DNA from: Glutamicibacter ardleyensis
GTDB taxonomy: Bacteria; Actinomycetota; Actinomycetes; Actinomycetales; Micrococcaceae
DNA length: 64,000 bases
Direction of reading: 5' to 3'
NCBI RefSeq assembly: GCF_014644555.1
Contig: NZ_BMKX01000003.1
Coordinates: 227,874-291,873, forward strand
The translations under genes and the position numbers were made by a program. Shown in pieces: positions 18,308-27,419 of the stretch (positions are counted from its first letter, which is position 1; each line of letters begins with the position of its first letter). Under the pieces are notes generated by a model. It saw only the letters and a program-made list of their open reading frames with translations. It searched no databases and was not told the DNA's origin.

Positions 18308-19222
18308 TTAGTGTCCTGGTTCGGCCTGCCAAGGACGAGTTGATTCGTCCCCTAAGGTTCCAAGTACTTCAAGATAATAGGTGCCATCACGCACCAGCAG
18401 GTCCGGGTGTTGAACATCCAGGCTCCGTGCACGGGAAAGGTACGCGACCACTCCGTGAGCGTCCACCATGCGCTCGAGCATGAGCTCCACCGCGGGACTG
18501 GTAATTTGTGAAAGCCGCAGCCCTTGGGTATCGGGCTGCCCAATCAGGTCTCCGAGGCCGCTGGTAGCCCGCTGCTCGATGATCTGCTCCGTACTGCACC
18601 ATTGCGCCCATTGGCCCTTAGCGCGCAATAGAGAGGGTTCCTGACGCAATGGAACCGTCGCCGCGAAGTACCAGGTGTCAAAACGGCGGAATGCGAAGTT
18701 AGGACTCACCCAGTGAGCCACCGGACGCAAGAGATCCGTGCGCAGGCCTAATCCACGTCTGCGCAAAAATTCTGCAAACTCCAGATCCTGCCCGGCAATA
18801 GCCTCACGCGCGGACATCCATTCTTCGGGATCGCTCATTTCGATGACCGATTGCTCGTCGGTGCCGGCCAGCAAGATCCCGGTTTCTTCAAAGAGTTCTC
18901 TGATCGCGCAAACAAGATGTACGCGCACCAGCTGTTGATCCAGCACATCCAAGCGTTTGGACCACCAAGTCAGGTTCGGACCAAACCACTTGTATTCGGC
19001 TCGGTCTCCGACCTCGACGCTTCCACCGGGAAAAGCCACGCTGCCCAAGGGAGATTCACCAGAGCGGTAGCCCAAAAAGGTTTCCACGCCATGGGCGCCA
19101 TCTTGGACCAGGCACACCGAGGAGGCTCGGCGCGCGGCCCGGGGTGTGCGCGAGCCATAGGTAAACCAATTTTCTGCCGCTGGAATTTGATGTGGCGGCA
19201 ATTCCACCAGGCGGCGCGCCAT
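18308..19222 (-). CDS. Nudix hydrolase with long insertion in the Nudix box (NUDT19-like)
   Basis: A Nudix protein of 304 residues. AFPGGSVEVGD begins the box, but about 35 residues intervene before the catalytic helix CAIRELFEETGILL. Such an insertion is known in the NUDT19/RP2p type, acting on CoA esters; the substrate here is inferred. Other landmarks are WVSPNFAFRRFDTWYFAATVP and a C-terminal region with DLLVRDGTYYLEVLG. The ATG at 19222 (MARRLVELPPHQ) follows the ridA stop by 61 bases; a GTG at 19264 is possible. The frame itself runs on into ridA on the same strand, but that is not coding. Confidence 0.82.
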   Translation of the reverse strand: MARRLVELPPHQIPAAENWFTYGSRTPRAARRASSVCLVQDGAHGVETFLGYRSGESPLGSVAFPGGSVEVGDRAEYKWFGPNLTWWSKRLDVLDQQLVRVHLVCAIRELFEETGILLAGTDEQSVIEMSDPEEWMSAREAIAGQDLEFAEFLRRRGLGLRTDLLRPVAHWVSPNFAFRRFDTWYFAATVPLRQEPSLLRAKGQWAQWCSTEQIIEQRATSGLGDLIGQPDTQGLRLSQITSPAVELMLERMVDAHGVVAYLSRARSLDVQHPDLLVRDGTYYLEVLGTLGDESTRPWQAEPGH

Positions 19223-19283
19223 TCCGGTGCGCGCGGCAGACGGAATTGCCCGCCCCGCGCGCACACCGGAATGGCGTTGTGGA

Positions 19284-19760
19284 CTACTCAAATTCGGCGA
19301 TGACCTCAACCTCAACCGGAGCGTCCAACGGCAAGACGGCCACGCCGACTGCCGAACGTGCATGCACTCCGGCTTCGCCAAGAACATTTCCGAAGAATTC
19401 GGATGCTCCGTTGATGACGCCAGGCTGGCCGGTAAACGCAGGATCCGACGACACGAAGCCAACGACCTTCACGATACGCTTAATGCGATCTAGGTCACCT
19501 ATTTCTGCCTTGATCGCTGCCAGCGCATTCAGTGCGCAGGTCTGTGCCAGAGCCTTGGCTTCTTCAGCCGAGACCTCTGCCCCGACTTTGCCTCGAGCTG
19601 AGAGTTCACCGTTAATCAGCGGCAGCTGTCCGGAGGTGTAAACGTAGTTGCCAGTGGTGACCGCAGGCAGGTACGCGGCGACCGGCTTGGCCACAGCTGG
19701 CAACGAAAGACCGAGCTCGGCCAGTCTGGCCTCGACACGCGAGGAAGTAGCTTCTTGCAT
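19284..19760 (-). CDS. RidA-family (YjgF/YER057c) protein
   Basis: A 158-residue protein with the RidA fold signatures NYVYTSGQLPLINGEL (near residue 37), SAEEAKALAQTCALNALAAIKAEIG, and RSAVGVAVLPLDAPVEVEVIAEF at the C-terminus. RidA hydrolyses reactive enamine/imine intermediates; this longer subtype ends in VEVEVIAEFE and lacks the usual catalytic arginine pattern (here the segment is HARSAVGV), so its exact activity is open. Strong RBS AGAAGGAG before the ATG at 19760. It sits in a three-gene minus-strand run with the DUF4177 protein and the Nudix enzyme. Confidence 0.9.
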   Translation of the reverse strand: MQEATSSRVEARLAELGLSLPAVAKPVAAYLPAVTTGNYVYTSGQLPLINGELSARGKVGAEVSAEEAKALAQTCALNALAAIKAEIGDLDRIKRIVKVVGFVSSDPAFTGQPGVINGASEFFGNVLGEAGVHARSAVGVAVLPLDAPVEVEVIAEFE

Positions 19761-19782
19761 GGGGTTTTACTCCTTCTAAAAG

Positions 19783-19938
19783 TTAGGCTTTTGGACGCTT
19801 CATGTAGGCCACTGGATTGGTTCCATTGGGGCCTGGAACGATTGCTACCAGCTCCCAACCATCGTCACCCCACTGATCCAAAATCTGCTTGGTTGCGTGG
19901 ATAACGAGCGGCAAAGTGGCGTATTCCCATTTAGTCAT
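19783..19938 (-). CDS. DUF4177 small protein
   Basis: A 51-residue protein with WEYATLPL at its start and DDGWELVAIVP in the middle, the DUF4177 pattern. Its function is not known. The ATG at 19938 is 38 bases from the divergent penicillin-binding protein start, so both promoters lie within this short gap or inside the genes. It is 22 bases before ridA in the same direction and probably co-transcribed. Confidence 0.82.
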   Translation of the reverse strand: MTKWEYATLPLVIHATKQILDQWGDDGWELVAIVPGPNGTNPVAYMKRPKA

Positions 19939-19975
19939 ACTCGATACGTTAGCGCGTCCTTGTAAACTAGTAGGT

Positions 19976-22291
19976 ATGGCAGCCAAGAAGTCCCCCTTTT
20001 TTGACACAGCTACCACTCTGGGAAAGATCGTTGCGTTCTTCGGAATCAGTGCCCTTTGTGGTGTGCTGGCCGCGGGCATGATCGTCCCCGTGGCAGCAAT
20101 CGCAAAAACCGGTTTGACCACCGGAAATAATATTGTAAGCGCGCTTCCGAGCACCTTCGAGAAGCTTCCAATTCCGCAGCCTTCGCGTGTCCTGGACACC
20201 GAGGGCAAGGAGATTGCGTCGTTCTATGAACAGAACCGCGATCCGGTGAAGCTCAAGGATATTTCTCCTTACATGCGCAAGGCAATCGTTTCCGTGGAAG
20301 ACGAGCGTTTCTACGAGCACAACGGTATCGACCCCAAGGGCATCGCCCGCGCGGTCGTCGGCAACCTGACCAGCTCGTCACGTTCCGGTGCGTCAACATT
20401 GACTCAGCAGTACGTCAACAACCTTTTGGTCAATAACCAGATCTTGACCGGCTCCAAAGAGAGCACCGTCTCTGGTCAGAAGGAATACTCTGACAAGATT
20501 CGTGAACTGAAGTACGCGGTAGCTATCGAAAAGGAAATGTCCAAGGACGAAATCCTTGAAGGCTACCTCAACTTGGTGCTCTTCTCCGGCCGTGAGTATG
20601 GCGTGCAGGCTGCCGCTCAGCGCTTCTTCTCCGTAGACGCCAAGGATTTGAACCTGCAGCAGTCGGCAATGCTTGCCGGCATGGTTCAGCTTCCAAACGT
20701 CTACAACCCGATCAACAACCCCGAGCGTTCCCTGGACCGTCGCAACAAGGTGCTGGGCAATATGTACCGCACCGGTGCGATCACCAAAAAGGAATACGAC
20801 AAGGCCGTCAAGTCCAAGCTTGGAACGGATCCCAGCGATTCCGCTTCGGGCTGCATGGCTGCCGGGGACAACGGATATTTCTGTGACTACGTCACAAACC
20901 TGATCCTCAAGGACAAAAACTTCGGCAAGACCAAAGAGGATCGCCAGAACATGCTCTTCCGTGGTGGTTTGACCATCAAGACCACGCTGAATTCTTCCTT
21001 GAATAAACAAGCTGCCAAGGATTCACGCGAAGCAATTGATCCGAATGCCAAGTCAAATGACGACATTTATTCCTCGCTGGTTTCGGTACAGCCTGGCACG
21101 GGCAATATCTTGACCATGGCGCAAAACACCACATACGCACCTAAATCCGAGGAAGTCGGCAGCCGTACCTTCTTCAACTTTGCTGTAGAACGTTCCCTTG
21201 GCGGCGCGGGAGGCTTCCAAGGCGGCTCTACCATGAAGCCATACACCACACTTGCATGGCTGCATGAGGGTAACAAGATGTACGACAAGATCAACGCGAA
21301 ACGGCAGAGCTATCCCGGCGACTATAAGTGGAAGGCTTCTTGCCTTCCAGGCGGCTCGACCCAAACATACACAAAATGGGATGTCGGAAACGCTTCACGT
21401 GGGTTCGCAAGAACGATGACAGTTGATTACGGACTAATGTGGTCAGTGAACTCCGCTACCGTCGCGGAAGCTGCCAAAGTGGATTTGTGCACAATAACTG
21501 ATTACACCACCAAATTAGGCCTATTGGATCAGGACGCTGATAAAGGCAATCCCGGCCCGATCTCCCCAGCCACCCCATCCTTCATTATTGGCTCACAAAA
21601 CATCACTCCGCTAGCGCAGGCAGCAGCCTTCGCAACCTTCGCTAACAAGGGCGAATACTGCGAGCCACGCGCCATTACCTCGGTGGTGGATAAGGACGGA
21701 ACCAATTACAAAGTTCCTAAGCAAGAGTGCTCGCAGGAAATTGATCCGCAATATGTTGCTGACCTCAACGGAACGTTGAAAAAAATTGCGACCCAGCGCG
21801 TCTCCAAGGGTCGAGTGGCCGGGCCAATCGCCGGCAAAACCGGAACAAATAACTGGTCGTCGTCAACTTGGTTCGTCGGCTACAGCACCGGAATCTCAAC
21901 CGCGTCGTGGGTCGGACGATTGGATGGAAAAGCTGGCGAAAAAAAGAACACTCTTCAGAATGCAATGATCAACGATCAGCGAGCAGGCTCCGTGGTTGAT
22001 TCCTCGACTTACGCAGCTCCGCTCTGGGTTGATTTCATGTCCAAGGCAGTTCAGCAGTACGAGCGCGACTCTTTCGGTTCAGTGTCAAAGGCTCCAAAGC
22101 CGAAGCCGAAGCCGAAGGAAGAAGACAGCTCGGACAGCTCGAGCAGCAGCGACAATAAGTCGGATCCAACGAAGGAAGACTCCAAGAAATCGGATGACAA
22201 CAAGTCTGATTCGAAGAAGTCTGAAAACAACGGCAAAGAGAAGTCCAAGCCGACTACTCCAGCCAAGCCCGGAAATGGTTCGAACGGCTAA
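19976..22291 (+). CDS. Class A penicillin-binding protein (bifunctional transglycosylase/transpeptidase)
   Basis: A 771-residue peptidoglycan synthase anchored by one N-terminal helix (about residues 16-43). GT51 transglycosylase motifs are EDERFYEHNGIDPKG (near 105) and GASTLTQQYVNN. The transpeptidase has the serine tetrad STMK in GGSTMKPYTT, SVNSAT, and GKTGTNN. The last 75 residues are a low-complexity Lys/Pro/Ser/Asp tail (PKPKPKPKEED, SSDSSSSSDNKSD), a likely wall-embedded region common in actinobacterial PBPs. The ATG at 19976 is used; a longer frame to 19889 would overlap the divergent gene. It is followed by a strong terminator. Confidence 0.94.
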   Translation: MAAKKSPFFDTATTLGKIVAFFGISALCGVLAAGMIVPVAAIAKTGLTTGNNIVSALPSTFEKLPIPQPSRVLDTEGKEIASFYEQNRDPVKLKDISPYMRKAIVSVEDERFYEHNGIDPKGIARAVVGNLTSSSRSGASTLTQQYVNNLLVNNQILTGSKESTVSGQKEYSDKIRELKYAVAIEKEMSKDEILEGYLNLVLFSGREYGVQAAAQRFFSVDAKDLNLQQSAMLAGMVQLPNVYNPINNPERSLDRRNKVLGNMYRTGAITKKEYDKAVKSKLGTDPSDSASGCMAAGDNGYFCDYVTNLILKDKNFGKTKEDRQNMLFRGGLTIKTTLNSSLNKQAAKDSREAIDPNAKSNDDIYSSLVSVQPGTGNILTMAQNTTYAPKSEEVGSRTFFNFAVERSLGGAGGFQGGSTMKPYTTLAWLHEGNKMYDKINAKRQSYPGDYKWKASCLPGGSTQTYTKWDVGNASRGFARTMTVDYGLMWSVNSATVAEAAKVDLCTITDYTTKLGLLDQDADKGNPGPISPATPSFIIGSQNITPLAQAAAFATFANKGEYCEPRAITSVVDKDGTNYKVPKQECSQEIDPQYVADLNGTLKKIATQRVSKGRVAGPIAGKTGTNNWSSSTWFVGYSTGISTASWVGRLDGKAGEKKNTLQNAMINDQRAGSVVDSSTYAAPLWVDFMSKAVQQYERDSFGSVSKAPKPKPKPKEEDSSDSSSSSDNKSDPTKEDSKKSDDNKSDSKKSENNGKEKSKPTTPAKPGNGSNG

Positions 22292-22298
22292 ATAACCT

Positions 22299-22343
22299 CG
22301 AAAGGCCGCGTTCAACTTTGGTTGAACGCGGCCTTTCGGTTTA
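22299..22343 (+). terminator. Terminator after the penicillin-binding protein gene
   Basis: An 18-bp perfect stem (22299-22316 with 22321-22338) with a TTTG loop, followed by GTTTA. Confidence 0.85.
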
Positions 22344-22367
22344 GATTGGCATTATCACCAGACTCAG

Positions 22368-23360
22368 ATGGGTCTGTTCCCCCGAAAGGACAATGACGCA
22401 CCGGTCATGGTTGAAAAAACTAATTTCTCTTCGGCATTCGGTCGAGCCGCGAGCACTACGGCGCTACTTGCCGGCGGTGCCGCCGCGGTTGGAAGCGCAC
22501 TGCTTGGGTACGGGCTTTACGAGACCCAGAAATTCGGGCTACGTCGCGAAACCGTCAAAGTCCTGCCACGTGGCGCGGCAGATATGCGCGTTTTGCACCT
22601 CTCCGATATCCATATGGTTCCCGGCCAGGCCCTCAAACGCCGCTGGTTGCATCAGCTGGCAGATGAGCGACCCGACTACGTCATCAATACCGGTGACAAC
22701 CTCAGCCACCGGGAGGCAGTCCCCGCGCTGATCGACGCGTTGCGGCCGCTGATGCAATTCCCTGGCGCTTTTGTTCCCGGATCTAATTGCTATTACGCAC
22801 CGAAGCTGAAAAATCCTTTCAAATACCTCACTCGCAATACCGGCCGGCCTAACCCTTCGGATCGTGACATGCTTCCGTTTGAACAGATGCACCAGGCTTT
22901 TGGGGCCGCCGGCTGGGTCAACATGACCAACCGTTCCTACTCCACAGCGCTCAATGATCTCCGGCTTGATCTCACCGGCATCGACGATCCCCATTTGGAC
23001 CGGGACCAGTTCGCTGGCTGGCCACAGGGCTCTTCCACCAGTTACCAGGCACCGCATGTGCGTATTGCGCTAACTCACGCCCCCTACCTACGAGTGCTGG
23101 ATCAGTTCACCGAAGAGGGTGCCGACATCATCTTTGCGGGGCACACCCACGGCGGACAGGTCTGCATCCCAGGTTATGGCGCGTTGGTATCGAATTGCGA
23201 TTTGCCCACCTGGCGAGCACGCGGTCTGACAAATTGGGAACACGCTGGACGCAGTGTTCCGCTCAACGTTTCGGCCGGCATTGGGCACTCTCGTTTTGCC
23301 CCGATCCGCATAGCTTGCCCGCCCGAGGCGATACTCCTGACGTTGACCGCCAAAGACTAA
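22368..23360 (+). CDS. Metallophosphoesterase, membrane-anchored
   Basis: A 330-residue calcineurin-like phosphoesterase. One N-terminal helix lies at about residues 33-53, then LHLSDIHM (metal ligands), NTGDNLS, the GNH-type motif written here as PGSNCYYAP, LTHAPYL, and FAGHTHGGQVCIPGYG. The family includes YkuE/YaeI-type enzymes acting on lipids or nucleotides; the substrate is unknown. The position after SN is cysteine, where related actinobacterial proteins usually have aspartate (from memory). The start at 22368 follows the PBP terminator by 25 bases; an ATG at 22407 is an alternative. Confidence 0.88.
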   Translation: MGLFPRKDNDAPVMVEKTNFSSAFGRAASTTALLAGGAAAVGSALLGYGLYETQKFGLRRETVKVLPRGAADMRVLHLSDIHMVPGQALKRRWLHQLADERPDYVINTGDNLSHREAVPALIDALRPLMQFPGAFVPGSNCYYAPKLKNPFKYLTRNTGRPNPSDRDMLPFEQMHQAFGAAGWVNMTNRSYSTALNDLRLDLTGIDDPHLDRDQFAGWPQGSSTSYQAPHVRIALTHAPYLRVLDQFTEEGADIIFAGHTHGGQVCIPGYGALVSNCDLPTWRARGLTNWEHAGRSVPLNVSAGIGHSRFAPIRIACPPEAILLTLTAKD

Positions 23361-23372
23361 GCTTCACCAATA

Positions 23373-23409
23373 TTCAGACCCCGTGCTTTGACTAAGCACG
23401 GGGTCTGAA
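23373..23409. terminator. Hairpin after the metallophosphoesterase gene
   Basis: A 16-bp perfect stem (TTCAGACCCCGTGCTT at 23373-23388, complement 23394-23409) with a 5-base loop. The downstream run of T is weak. Confidence 0.7.
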
Positions 23410-23530
23410 GTCGTTTCTGAGCCTGAGACAAATAATCTATCGGATAGGGATTGTTTGATTGAATTTTCCCAACTACTGACTGTAGGCTGTAGTCCGGTTG
23501 ATATTTTTTGGTGATGGTGGGGTAAAGCGC

Positions 23531-25351
23531 ATGGCGCGAGAACATAACGCGGAACCGGCAGATGCGGTTTCATTAACTACCACTCTCAAACGGCTTGGAC
23601 CTTTTGTCCGCCCAATTCTCCCCCGCCTCATGGGCGGTTTCTTCTGTGCCTTGGGCGCAGGCATTGTCGCCCTGGCGATCCCGCAGGTACTTGCCTGGCT
23701 GGTCAACAACGTACTGGACAAAGATGGCAGCAGTACCCAGATCTGGATAGCCATGGCTATTGTCGGCGGCCTAGGGCTGCTCGAAGCACTGTTCATTTTC
23801 CTCCGCCGGCAGTTTGTGCTTAACCCGGCAGCTGGACTTGAAGCGCAGATGAGGATCCGCTTCTACAAGCACCTGCAACGGCTTCCCGTGGCATTCCACG
23901 AACGGTGGGGCTCGGGACAGCTGCTCTCGCGCTCCATGTCTGATCTGTCGTTGCTGCGGCGTTGGCTCGCCTTTGGCGCGATGATGCTCGTGGTGGATAC
24001 CGTTACCGTGATCACCGGTCTGGCGCTGATGTTTTTCCACTCCTGGATTCTTGGCTTGCTCTACTTGCTCGGTGCCATCCCCATCGCTATCAAGGCCTAC
24101 CAATTCAGAAATAACTATCGGGCAGCAAGCAGGCTAAGCCAAGACCAAGCCGGCGACCTCGCCACAGCGGTTGAAGAATCGGTCCACGGCATCCGTGTCA
24201 TCAAGGCTTTCGGCCGTGGACGCTACGTCTACGAAGGCTTCAGCGCACAGGCCAAGTCACTACAGCAAACTGAAATCTCCAAGGCAAAAACCTTGGCTGG
24301 TTTCTTGATGACGGTAGTGGCAATCCCAGAAACGATTCTAGGAATCGGCCTGCTCATCGGTATTTCAATGGTTGCCGCCGGCTCATTGAGCGTAGGTTCC
24401 TTGGTTGCGTACTTTGCGATCGCAGCAGTTATTGCCGGTCCGGTGGAGGGCATGGGAATGCTTCTTGGCATGACGCTGAGCACCAAAACCGCTTTGGACA
24501 GGCACTTCGAGGTGATGGACGCCGCCAACAATATTGTTTCCCCGCAGAAGCCTCGCGCACCCCAGGAACGAACCGGTGAAGTCCAGCTGAAGCACGTGCG
24601 TTTTGCCTATCCCGACGATTCAGGCCGAGGCCGTCCGGTGCTTGCGGATATCGACTTCACCATCCGCCCTGGAGAAACGATGGCTTTGGTAGGAATCACC
24701 GGCTCTGGCAAATCCACCTTGCTCAATCTAGTGCCACGCCTGCACGATGTGAGCGCAGGACAGGTCCTGGTCCACGGCCAGGACGTGCGTGACTGGGACC
24801 TGGAACAACTTCGTCAAGAAATCGCGGTGGCATTTGAGGACACCACCCTCTTTTCAAATTCCGTCCGCGAAAACGTGCTGCTTGGCGCTCCCGCGGAACT
24901 GAATTCTGCTCAGCGCGAGGAGCTTCTGGCCCAGGCTCTGGATGTTGCCCAGGCACAGTTCGCGTACCAGCTGCCCCAGGGTGTTCAGACGCTGATCGGC
25001 GAAGAAGGCCTCTCACTTTCTGGCGGACAGCGTCAACGTCTGGCCTTGGCCCGCGCCATTGCGGCGCAACCGCGTATCTTGGTTCTTGATGATCCGCTCT
25101 CTGCCTTAGATGTACGCACCGAGGAGGCAGTGACCACCAAGCTTCGTGAAGTTCTTCGCGGAACAACAACCTTGGTAGTCGCCCACCGGCCCTCCACCGT
25201 GATGCTTGCAGACCGGGTCGCGCTACTTCGTGATGGACGTATCGACGCAATCGGCAGCCACACACACCTGCTCAGCACCAATGAACATTACCGCTACGTG
25301 ATTGCCAGCTTGGATGACGAAGCACCGATCAACGAGGAGATCTCACGATGA
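23531..25351 (+). CDS. Heterodimeric ABC exporter subunit with degenerate ATPase site
   Basis: A 606-residue fusion of six-helix membrane domain and ATPase domain. Walker A is GITGSGKST, the signature is LSGGQRQRL, and Walker B with its following residue is ILVLDDPLSALD. Aspartate replaces the catalytic glutamate after Walker B, so its own composite site is probably non-hydrolytic. Together with the next gene it should form a drug, lipid or peptide exporter. The ATG at 23531 (MAREHNAEPAD) follows GGTGGGG by 9 bases; the frame is open from 23498. The stop overlaps the next start as ATGA. Confidence 0.93.
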   Translation: MAREHNAEPADAVSLTTTLKRLGPFVRPILPRLMGGFFCALGAGIVALAIPQVLAWLVNNVLDKDGSSTQIWIAMAIVGGLGLLEALFIFLRRQFVLNPAAGLEAQMRIRFYKHLQRLPVAFHERWGSGQLLSRSMSDLSLLRRWLAFGAMMLVVDTVTVITGLALMFFHSWILGLLYLLGAIPIAIKAYQFRNNYRAASRLSQDQAGDLATAVEESVHGIRVIKAFGRGRYVYEGFSAQAKSLQQTEISKAKTLAGFLMTVVAIPETILGIGLLIGISMVAAGSLSVGSLVAYFAIAAVIAGPVEGMGMLLGMTLSTKTALDRHFEVMDAANNIVSPQKPRAPQERTGEVQLKHVRFAYPDDSGRGRPVLADIDFTIRPGETMALVGITGSGKSTLLNLVPRLHDVSAGQVLVHGQDVRDWDLEQLRQEIAVAFEDTTLFSNSVRENVLLGAPAELNSAQREELLAQALDVAQAQFAYQLPQGVQTLIGEEGLSLSGGQRQRLALARAIAAQPRILVLDDPLSALDVRTEEAVTTKLREVLRGTTTLVVAHRPSTVMLADRVALLRDGRIDAIGSHTHLLSTNEHYRYVIASLDDEAPINEEISR

Positions 25352-27156
25352 GCAAACCTATGGGTGTCTCTGACGAAGACAACATCAACCTCAGCGGTGT
25401 TCAACGTAAACAGGTTCGTAGCCGTTCCTTTAGGTTGCTGGCCAGGCTGGCTATGCCACAGAAGAAATTATTTATCCTCACCGTGGCGCTGGTCTTGGTT
25501 TCGAATGCGGCTCGAGTCGCCTTGCCGTTGCTCATTGCCTTGGCCATCGACTGGACGTTACCCCAGGTCCGTGAGGGCAACTGGAGTGCCCTGGGAATAT
25601 CAGGTGGCGCTTATATTATTTGCGCGATTCTTGCTGGTGTCTTATTAGCTTGGTACATCAACTGTGCAGCCCGAATTTCTCAGGCCATGCTCCTAGATCT
25701 GCGCCAACAAGTCTTCCGCCACACGCAACGATTGAGCCTAGAATTCCATGAGAACTACACCTCCGGTCGCATCATCTCCCGGCAGACCTCGGACCTAGAG
25801 ACCCTGCGCGAGTTATTGGACCAAGGCGTCTCGGAACTAGCCTCTTCCTGTGTGTTTGTGGTCTTCACGCTGATCACTATCTTTGCTTTGGACTGGCGCA
25901 GCGGATTGGTGTTGTGCATTGCCGCCGTCCCGGTCACGATCCTGTTCTTTTGGTATCAAAGCCGTTCCGAGGTCCTCTATCGCGAATCTCGCGTGGTCTC
26001 CGCGAAAGTCATCTCCACTTTTGTGGAAACCATGACAGGTATCCGTGCGGTGAAGGCTTTCCGTCGCGAAGTTGCCAACGATGAAAATTATGGCGATATC
26101 GCAGAAAAATACCGGGTCAACTCGGTACGTTCCTTTAATCTCTTTGGAATTCTGCAGCCTGGCCTAGTGCTCATTGGTAACCTCACCGTGGCGGCACTGC
26201 TCGCCTATGGTGGTTTTCGAATCTTGGATGGCACGCTGGCGGTCGGTGTGATGGTTGCGCTGTTGCTAGCGGCTAAACGCGTCTTCCAACCCGTGGAGCA
26301 GATCGCGATGTTCTATTCGTCCTTGCAATCGGCCACCGCAGCGCTTGAAAAAGTGTCCGGACTTTTGGAGGAAGAGCCAAGCGTCAAGGAACCGCTCAAG
26401 CCGCGGAGCATCGACCAGGTCAAAGGCGAGATCGTTTTTCGTGACGCGGTCTTCGGCTACGGGCAGGGTCCTATCATTATGGATCGCTTTGACCTGAAGC
26501 TTGAGGCAGGGCAAACCGTAGCGGTGGTCGGCCAGACCGGTGCCGGCAAATCAACACTGGCCAAACTCATCTCGCGTTTTTATGATTTGCGCTCCGGAAG
26601 CCTCGAAATAGATTCGGTGCCAATTCAAGAAATCTCAAATACTGAATTACGCGAACACGTAGTGATGGTGACTCAGGAGGCCTTCCTGTTCTCGGGTTCG
26701 GTGGCCGAGAACATTGCTCTGGGAAATCCCACGGCAACGCTGGCAGAAGTCCAAGACGCTGCCAAGGCGGTGGGTGCCCACGAATTTATCTTGGAACTAC
26801 CCGAAGGCTACGATACCGATCTGAATAAGCGCGGTGGCCGAGTCTCTGCCGGCCAACGACAGCTCATTTCCTTCGCTCGCGCCTTCCTGGCGGATCCGGC
26901 TGTCCTCATCCTCGATGAGGCAACCAGCTCGCTGGATATCCCGTCCGAGCGCGCCGTGCAACGTGGCCTGCAGCAGCTGCTGGGCAATCGCACGGCACTG
27001 ATCATCGCGCACCGGCTGTCCACGGTACAGATTGCGGACCGGGTGCTGGTGGTCCACGATGGGAAGATTATCGAAGATGGGACTCCCGAGCAGCTCATCG
27101 CTGATCAGGGTCGCTTTGCTTCCCTGCACAAGGCGTGGAAGGATTCGCTGGTTTAG
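25348..27156 (+). CDS. Heterodimeric ABC exporter subunit with canonical catalytic site
   Basis: A 602-residue ABC exporter half-transporter. The membrane domain covers residues 30-320; the ATPase domain has Walker A GQTGAGKST, signature VSAGQRQLISFA and Walker B LILDEATSSLD with the catalytic glutamate. The signature has alanine where LSGGQ has its first glycine. In heterodimeric exporters the degenerate site pairs the Walker motifs of one chain with the altered signature of the other, which is exactly this pattern. Translation is coupled to the previous gene by ATGA. Confidence 0.93.
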   Translation: MSKPMGVSDEDNINLSGVQRKQVRSRSFRLLARLAMPQKKLFILTVALVLVSNAARVALPLLIALAIDWTLPQVREGNWSALGISGGAYIICAILAGVLLAWYINCAARISQAMLLDLRQQVFRHTQRLSLEFHENYTSGRIISRQTSDLETLRELLDQGVSELASSCVFVVFTLITIFALDWRSGLVLCIAAVPVTILFFWYQSRSEVLYRESRVVSAKVISTFVETMTGIRAVKAFRREVANDENYGDIAEKYRVNSVRSFNLFGILQPGLVLIGNLTVAALLAYGGFRILDGTLAVGVMVALLLAAKRVFQPVEQIAMFYSSLQSATAALEKVSGLLEEEPSVKEPLKPRSIDQVKGEIVFRDAVFGYGQGPIIMDRFDLKLEAGQTVAVVGQTGAGKSTLAKLISRFYDLRSGSLEIDSVPIQEISNTELREHVVMVTQEAFLFSGSVAENIALGNPTATLAEVQDAAKAVGAHEFILELPEGYDTDLNKRGGRVSAGQRQLISFARAFLADPAVLILDEATSSLDIPSERAVQRGLQQLLGNRTALIIAHRLSTVQIADRVLVVHDGKIIEDGTPEQLIADQGRFASLHKAWKDSLV

Positions 27157-27170
27157 CTGGCGTACAGACG

Positions 27171-27419
27171 ATGGCAAACGAACTGAGTGACTTCGTCCAG
27201 GCACCGAATCAAGGCTTGCATCCGGAAGTTTATGAAACTGAAAACAATGCAATGGATCGAAGCGGAGTACTCTTCGCGAGGCTTCAAGACCTTGCGCCTT
27301 GGGACGGCAAAGGTTTGTTGGATCTCGGTTGCGGGACTGGGTATTGGTTGCTGAAATGCCTCACCGATTTTCGAACCTTCATCGGAGTAGATGTCATTTT
27401 CCGAAGTCCTCAGCACTGA
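27171..27419 (+). pseudogene. Class I methyltransferase truncated by a transposon end
   Basis: The gene begins at an ATG 14 bases after the ABC exporter and reads as a methyltransferase N-terminus: a leader, then GLLDLGCGTGYWL (motif I, near residues 48-60) and TFIGVD. After GVD the frame leaves the family and ends eight codons later (VIFRSPQH). That point is exactly where a Tn402-like terminal sequence begins (27392). Only motif I and the following strand survive, so the protein cannot be an active methyltransferase. The missing 3' part does not appear at the other end of the island. By position it was the third gene of the exporter operon. Confidence 0.8.

Noticed and set aside
20393..21010. 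A 205-codon minus-strand frame inside the penicillin-binding protein gene
   Set aside because: Antisense to the transglycosylase domain, no ribosome binding site or family match.
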